From positions 1-15,651 of the forward strand of contig DASVBJ010000255.1 in assembly GCA_036375895.1 (NCBI GenBank): 15,651 nucleotides of DNA, given 5' to 3'. Of the stretch, positions 11,878 through 15,651 are shown piece by piece. The stretch comes from DASVBJ01 sp036375895. GTDB taxonomy: Bacteria; Actinomycetota; Actinomycetes; JACCUZ01. The position numbers and the translations under genes are program-made. The notes beneath the pieces were generated by a model that searched no databases, was not told the DNA's origin, and worked only from the letters and a program-made list of their open reading frames with translations. The stretch's first letter is position 1. Every line of letters starts with the position of its first letter.

Positions 11878-13214
11878 GACAGCCCCCGCATGCGCGCCAC
11901 CAGGCCGGAGTCGTACGCCCCGGACACGAGATCGGGGTGCTCGAGCAGCTCAGCGAGGAACGGCAGGTTGCACGGCGGCCCCTCCACCCGGAAGGCCGCG
12001 ACCGCCTCCCGGGCGCGCTCGACGGCCTGGGCGCGGTCGGCGCCGTGGACGACCAGGGTGGCCAGCAGCGGGTCGTCCGCGGTGACCTTCGTGCCGACCG
12101 CGCAGCCGGCGTCCACCCGCAGCCCCTCGCCGCGTGGCTCCTGCCATCCGGTGATCTTCCCCGAGCCGGGCAGGAGGCGTTGCGGGTCCTCGGCGCTGAC
12201 CCGCAGCCCGAGGGCGTGGCCGTTGGGAGCGACGGCGTCGGGATCGAACGTCACCGGCTGCCCCGCCGCCACCAGCAGCTGCTCCTGCACGAGGTCGATC
12301 CCGAGCACCATCTCGGTCACGGCGTGCCCGGCCTGGAGACGGGTGTCCATGCCGAGGAACACCAGCTCGCCCGTCTCGGTGTCGACGAGGCAGTCGACCG
12401 TGCCGGCGTTGCGGTAGGCGACGGCTTCACCGGCCTGCACCGCCGCCGCCGCCAGCCGCTCGCGCAGCGCCGGCCCAACCCCGGGGGAGGGTGCCTCGAG
12501 CAGGAGGCTCCGGTGGTGCCGCCGCAGCGAGCCGTCCCGCTCGCCGAGCACGACGATCCGCCCGTCCGGCAGCCCGAGGATCTGCACCTCGATGTGGCGC
12601 ACTCTCGGGAAGTACCGCTCGAGCAGCACCGACGGGTCGCCGAAGGCGCGGTCGGCGAAGGCCCGCACCGCCTCGTACGCCGTGGCCAGTGCCGCCTCGT
12701 CGTCGGCGACCGCCATCCCGTCGGCCCCGTAGCCGGCCGACGCCTTGACCATGACCGGGAAGCCGATCTCCCGGCCGGCCTGCACCGCGGACGCGAGGTC
12801 GGCGGGTGCGCTGTCGGTGCCCCGGGCGACCGGCAGGCCCGCCCCCTCGACCGCGTTGCGTGCCGCGATCTTGTCGCGCATCGTGTCGATCACGTCCGGC
12901 GGCGGGCCCACCCAGACCAGCCTCGCCGCCTCGACCCGCCGCGCGAAGGAGGGGTCGGTGGCGAGCACGCCGCGTCCGGGGTGGATCGCGTGCGCTCTCG
13001 ACTGTCGGGCGGCCTCGAGGACCGCGTCGACGTCGCGGTAGCCCAGCTGAGGGGCCGAGCCGATGCTGACGGCCTCGTCCGCCTCTGCCAGGTAGGGCAT
13101 CGCCGCGTCGGCGTCGGAGTGGACGGCCACGGCCCGCAGACCCATCCGCTGCACCGTGCGGATCACCCGGCGGGCGACCTCTCCGCGGTCAGCGACGAGG
13201 ACGGACTCGAACAC
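11874..13214 (-). CDS. Biotin carboxylase-like protein lacking catalytic residues (probable pseudoenzyme)
   Basis: A 446-residue protein, full length against E. coli AccC (449), with all three domains: N-terminal domain, ATP-grasp and C-terminal biotin carboxylase domain. By eye, kept residues include Lys115, Lys157, His207, Arg292, Gln294 and Arg338. Active-site changes are many: Glu276 to Asp, Glu288 to Gly, Asn290 to Asp, Glu296 to Gly (FLGMDTRLQAGH for FIEMNTRIQVEH), Lys238 to Ser and Cys230 to Gly (RDGSLRRHHRS). The glycine loop GGGGRGM is GYGADGM, and ANRGE is ADRGE. Metal binding and bicarbonate activation should be lost. The GTG at 13214 gives the family's usual start (MFxxVLVADRGE) and follows AGGAGG; the GTG at 13250 lies before the predicted transcript start. 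The frame is intact and codon use is normal, so it is maintained, not decaying. Confidence 0.9.
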   Translation of the reverse strand: MFESVLVADRGEVARRVIRTVQRMGLRAVAVHSDADAAMPYLAEADEAVSIGSAPQLGYRDVDAVLEAARQSRAHAIHPGRGVLATDPSFARRVEAARLVWVGPPPDVIDTMRDKIAARNAVEGAGLPVARGTDSAPADLASAVQAGREIGFPVMVKASAGYGADGMAVADDEAALATAYEAVRAFADRAFGDPSVLLERYFPRVRHIEVQILGLPDGRIVVLGERDGSLRRHHRSLLLEAPSPGVGPALRERLAAAAVQAGEAVAYRNAGTVDCLVDTETGELVFLGMDTRLQAGHAVTEMVLGIDLVQEQLLVAAGQPVTFDPDAVAPNGHALGLRVSAEDPQRLLPGSGKITGWQEPRGEGLRVDAGCAVGTKVTADDPLLATLVVHGADRAQAVERAREAVAAFRVEGPPCNLPFLAELLEHPDLVSGAYDSGLVARMRGLS

Positions 13215-13252
13215 GGCGGGTGGGCCTCCTCGGTCGAACCGGTCAGGCACGC

Positions 13253-13259
13253 GAGACTA
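13253..13259. promoter_or_regulatory. Overlapping divergent -10 elements (carboxylase-like / DUF5317)
   Basis: The minus strand reads TAGTCT (13259-13254), a full TANNNT match. It would start transcription near 13247, giving the carboxylase-like gene a leader of about 33 nt that contains its AGGAGG. The plus strand reads GAGACT (13253-13258), a weaker -10, 7 nt before the DUF5317 GTG at 13266, which has no Shine-Dalgarno. The offset of one base between the two boxes is the same as at 9683-9689. Confidence 0.5.
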
Positions 13260-13265
13260 GCGGTC

Positions 13266-13868
13266 GTGACCCTCGTGCTCGTCGTCGCCGTGCTGGCCCT
13301 GATCGGGATCGCGGCACGCGGCGGCCTGGGTCGGCTCGCGACGCTGCGGGTGCGGGGGGTGCGCCTGCTCGTCGCCGCGGCCGGCCTCCAGCTCGGTGCG
13401 TCGGCGCTGGCGCCAGGAACGGGCTGGGTGCGCGTGCCGGCGACGGTGCTGGCGGTCCTGCTGGTCGCGCTGTTCCTGGCGGGCAACAGCGCCCTGCCGG
13501 GCGTGCCCCTGGTGGCCGCGGGCCTGCTGCTCAACGTCGCGGTGGTGACGGCAAACGGCGCCATGCCCGTCTCGGTGGTCGCCGCGGAACGAGCGGGGGT
13601 CACCCCGGGCGAGCTCCGGCTCGACGACGACCCGCTGCGGGAGCCGCTGGACGGCCACACCCGCCTCGGCCTGCTCGGCGACCGTGTGCCCGTCGCGCTG
13701 CCCTGGCGGCCACAGGTGGTCAGTGTCGGGGATGTCCTCGTGGCCAGCGGCGTCCTGCTCCTGCTCGTCGTCGGGTCCCTTCGGGGCGGAGGCCCTCAGG
13801 GACCCAGCCTGGTGGAGCGCTCGATGGTGTTGGCCAGGGAGTCGACCACCCGCGGGTCGTACTCGTAG
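13266..13868 (+). CDS. DUF5317 integral membrane protein
   Basis: A 200-residue protein with about five predicted helices: residues 1-18, 32-49, 57-73, 79-97 and 151-170. The family is recognised from LLLNVAVVTANGAMPVS (87-103), the loop DGHTRLGLLGDRVPVALPW and the final helix after VVSVGDVL. Its biochemical role is unknown. The GTG at 13266 starts directly at the first helix; no ribosome binding site precedes it and a weak -10 lies 7 nt upstream, suggesting a leaderless mRNA. It diverges from the carboxylase-like gene. The 3' end runs 73 nt into the end of the convergent HD-protein gene, so residues after about 176 (a polar tail) are encoded antisense to that gene. Confidence 0.85.
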   Translation: MTLVLVVAVLALIGIAARGGLGRLATLRVRGVRLLVAAAGLQLGASALAPGTGWVRVPATVLAVLLVALFLAGNSALPGVPLVAAGLLLNVAVVTANGAMPVSVVAAERAGVTPGELRLDDDPLREPLDGHTRLGLLGDRVPVALPWRPQVVSVGDVLVASGVLLLLVVGSLRGGGPQGPSLVERSMVLARESTTRGSYS

Positions 13869-15082
13869 GCCATGCCGAGCCGCAGGCGCTCCAGGGCGTC
13901 GAGGCGCCGACCGGTCTCCGACGACTCGCCCACCAGGTCGTCGTACGCGTTGACCGCCTTGATGATGCGGCTGGCCAGCGGGACGGTCTCGTCGAAGGTC
14001 TGGTGCGCGCGGCGGTAGGGCTCGGCCTGCTGCTCCACGATGGTCGCGACGCGGTCCAGCACGCCGGTCTGCCGGATGACGTCCGCGCCCATCCCGGCGA
14101 TGCGGCGCTGCTCGGTGGGGGCAGCCACCACCGTCGCTCCGCCCGGGATGGGCTCGGGCAGCGAGAGCTGGCCGATGTCGTGCATCAGCGCGGCGTACTC
14201 CAGCTCGAGCAGCTCGGCGTCGGTCATGCCGAGCTCACGACCGACGGCGACGGCCAGCTGGCTGACGCGCCTGGAGTGGCCGGACTCGGTGTAGCCGCCG
14301 AGCTCGGTGACGCGGGACAGCGCGCGGATCGTCTGCAGGTAGGTCGCGCGGATCGCGGCGTAGCGACGGAACGCGAACTGCGTGAGGAGCAGGGGGATGA
14401 CGAAGACCGGGAGGGCGTACCAGCCCATGATCGACGCGGCCAGCGCGATCAGCGCCCCGGTGGCACCGATGGCGGAGCCGATCCCACCCTGCGCGCTCAG
14501 CTCGTTGCGGAGCACTGCCGGGAACGGCGCACCGTCACTGGATGCGCGCACCGCCGCCGCCACCAGCGCGTCGAAGACGAGCGTGACGGCCACGACCGCG
14601 ACCATGGCGATGGCTTGGTACTTGCTGCTCTGCCACGAGCGGATGTCGTCGTCGAGCCTGGTGCCCTGGAACAGCATCGCGGCGAACCCGACGGTGATCA
14701 GGCGGCGGGCCAGCGTGTCGATCGTCGGGGCGCGCCCGACGATCACGTGCGGCAGGACGCCCACGATCATGGCCACGGCGACGACCGCGACCACCTGCAG
14801 CGCGGACTGGTCGAAATCGTGGCCGTCGTAGCTGATGACGAGGGTGTAGGCGAGCGCCCCCGCGGTGCCGACCGGAGCGGCGTCACGACCACCCGGCAGG
14901 GTGATGCGCGCCATCTCGCCCAGAGCGATGAAGGCGCCGAAGGCGAAGGCGGTCCCGACGTGCTTGAAGCCGATCGCTGCGGTGTACCCGACCGCGCCGA
15001 CCGCCAGCAGGGCCGCCGCTGACACCACGACGAGCAACCCGGTCAGGCCACTGTCCTGCAGCCGTGCGCGCGTGCTGGTCAT
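13796..15082 (-). CDS. Membrane-bound degenerate HD-GYP-like protein
   Basis: A 428-residue protein. Residues about 13-240 hold seven or eight membrane helices, a sensor-like N-terminal module, followed by a helical linker. Residues 255-415 form an HD-type domain: SGHSRRVSQLAVAVGRELGM (His269), ALMHDIGQ (His301, Asp302) and SRIIKAVNAYDDLV. Canonical HD-GYP features are missing: HDxGK is HDIGQ, the HPxxG histidine is absent, and HHExxDGxGYP is replaced by a stretch around EQQAEPYRRAH (350-360). With several metal ligands lost, cyclic-di-GMP hydrolysis is unlikely; a regulatory or binding role is more likely. The ATG at 15082 overlaps the stop of the preceding canonical HD-GYP gene (ATGA), so the two are translated together and may act as a pair. 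Confidence 0.88.
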   Translation of the reverse strand: MTSTRARLQDSGLTGLLVVVSAAALLAVGAVGYTAAIGFKHVGTAFAFGAFIALGEMARITLPGGRDAAPVGTAGALAYTLVISYDGHDFDQSALQVVAVVAVAMIVGVLPHVIVGRAPTIDTLARRLITVGFAAMLFQGTRLDDDIRSWQSSKYQAIAMVAVVAVTLVFDALVAAAVRASSDGAPFPAVLRNELSAQGGIGSAIGATGALIALAASIMGWYALPVFVIPLLLTQFAFRRYAAIRATYLQTIRALSRVTELGGYTESGHSRRVSQLAVAVGRELGMTDAELLELEYAALMHDIGQLSLPEPIPGGATVVAAPTEQRRIAGMGADVIRQTGVLDRVATIVEQQAEPYRRAHQTFDETVPLASRIIKAVNAYDDLVGESSETGRRLDALERLRLGMAYEYDPRVVDSLANTIERSTRLGP

Positions 15083-15651
15083 GTGGCCGGCTCCACGACC
15101 GGCTGCGCGACCGGGTCGTCGTGGTCGAAGCCGCGCTGCACCGGCATGCCGCACGCGGACTGGCGTACGGGCTCTTCGCACGGGTCGAACAGCGGCTCGG
15201 CCTCGCTCTGCCAGCCGTGCTCCTCGACCGCCGCGACGAGGGCCTCCACCATCACCGGGTCGAACTGCGTGCCGGCGCAGCGACGCAGCTCGGCCAGGGC
15301 GTCCTGCACGCTGCGGGCGCCGCGGTAGGAACGCGTGGTCGTCATCGAGTCGAACGCATCGGCCACCGCGATCGCCCGGGCGAACTCGGGGATGTCGTGT
15401 CCCTGCAGCCCCATCGGGTAGCCCAGGCCGTCGAGGCGCTCGTGGTGGTGCATGATGCCGGCGAACGCCTCGTCGAGGAACTCGATCTCACGGATCATCT
15501 CCAGCCCGCGGACCGGGTGCAGCTGGATGGCCGCGAACTCCTCCTCGGTCAGCCGTCCGGACTTCTGCAGGACCCGAGTGGGCACGCCGAGCTTGCCGAC
15601 GTCGTGCAGCATGCCCGCGTACCGCAGTGACGTCACCCGGTCCTCGCGCAT
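15079..15651 (-). CDS. HD-GYP phosphodiesterase (5' end outside window)
   Basis: The last 190 or so residues of a cyclic-di-GMP phosphodiesterase of the HD-GYP class. The frame is open at the right edge, and the ATG there is probably internal because the domain's first helices (the HSxRV region) are missing. Present are MLHDVGK (14-20), LHPVRGLEMI with the HP histidine, HHHERLDGLGYP (68-79) and IAVADAFDSMTTTRSYR (94-110), the full set of metal-site and GYP residues. Activity on cyclic-di-GMP is therefore expected. The tail after residue 150 is polar and contains three Cys or His-rich spots of unknown meaning. It is the upstream partner of the degenerate HD protein, with a 4-nt ATGA overlap. 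The N-terminal sensor domain, if any, lies beyond the window. Confidence 0.93.
   Translation of the reverse strand: MREDRVTSLRYAGMLHDVGKLGVPTRVLQKSGRLTEEEFAAIQLHPVRGLEMIREIEFLDEAFAGIMHHHERLDGLGYPMGLQGHDIPEFARAIAVADAFDSMTTTRSYRGARSVQDALAELRRCAGTQFDPVMVEALVAAVEEHGWQSEAEPLFDPCEEPVRQSACGMPVQRGFDHDDPVAQPVVEPAT

Noticed and set aside
13215..13250. GTG at 13250 as start of the carboxylase-like protein
   Set aside because: The GTG at 13214 gives the usual family N-terminus and has AGGAGG upstream, while 13250 lies at or before the predicted transcript start.
11937..13265. Plus-strand extension of the DUF5317 frame back to 11937
   Set aside because: The extension is antisense to the carboxylase-like gene. 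The family protein begins at the first membrane helix, GTG 13266.
1..15651. Insertion sequences, CRISPR array, tRNA or rRNA genes
   Set aside because: No transposase motifs, spaced repeat arrays or cloverleaf/rRNA sequences were seen on either strand; composition is uniform throughout.

Overview
The window is very GC-rich and gene-dense, with GTG and TTG starts, many 1-4 nt gene overlaps, and several start codons lying 6-7 nt after a TANNNT-type -10 box, as expected of leaderless mRNAs. Together with a BsaP-type protein, a DUF5317 protein, a DUF2332 protein and a 71-residue TB7.3-type biotinyl carrier, this points to a free-living actinomycete. A PilT ATPase and HD-GYP signalling proteins would suit a motile lineage (Geodermatophilales, Frankiales or Sporichthya-like), but genus cannot be fixed from this sequence.

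Layout. (1) 1-882: 3' part of bioB, running off the left edge. (2) 1090-3005: DUF3311 protein and sodium:solute symporter, stop and start codons overlapping, closed by a strong hairpin. (3) 3098-5719: thiamine-diphosphate enzyme of the mycobacterial IlvG type, convergent with a GlxA/AdpA-type regulator. (4) 5720-5963: divergent control region with four related TGGC half-sites, then an unlisted 53-residue membrane peptide. (5) 6099-7733: secreted tripeptidyl-aminopeptidase-type hydrolase. (6) 7777-9271: DUF2332 gene broken by an apparent 1-nt deletion, overlapping a GNAT acetyltransferase. (7) 9260-9895: FlK-like thioesterase and bsaP, diverging from one symmetrical -10 element. (8) 9933-13214, minus strand: a full-length biotin-carboxylase-like protein that has lost most catalytic residues, a secreted membrane-anchored protein, a stand-alone biotinyl carrier, and pilT. 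(9) 13266-15651: DUF5317 membrane protein, and a tandem pair of HD-type signalling proteins, one degenerate and membrane-bound, one canonical HD-GYP running off the right edge.

How the genes fit together. Biotin is a recurring theme: the last enzyme of biotin synthesis (BioB), its auxiliary protein (BsaP, 8.8 kb away), a biotin acceptor, and a biotin-carboxylase relative that looks catalytically dead. The symporter and the TPP enzyme may share a link to monocarboxylates such as pyruvate, which is only an inference. The best candidate for an undescribed system is the minus-strand cluster at 11080-13214: pseudo-carboxylase, envelope protein and biotinyl carrier. The DNA between genes is also informative: two symmetrical bidirectional promoters, an operator array between glxA and the small ORF, and a terminator hairpin containing the next gene's -10 box.
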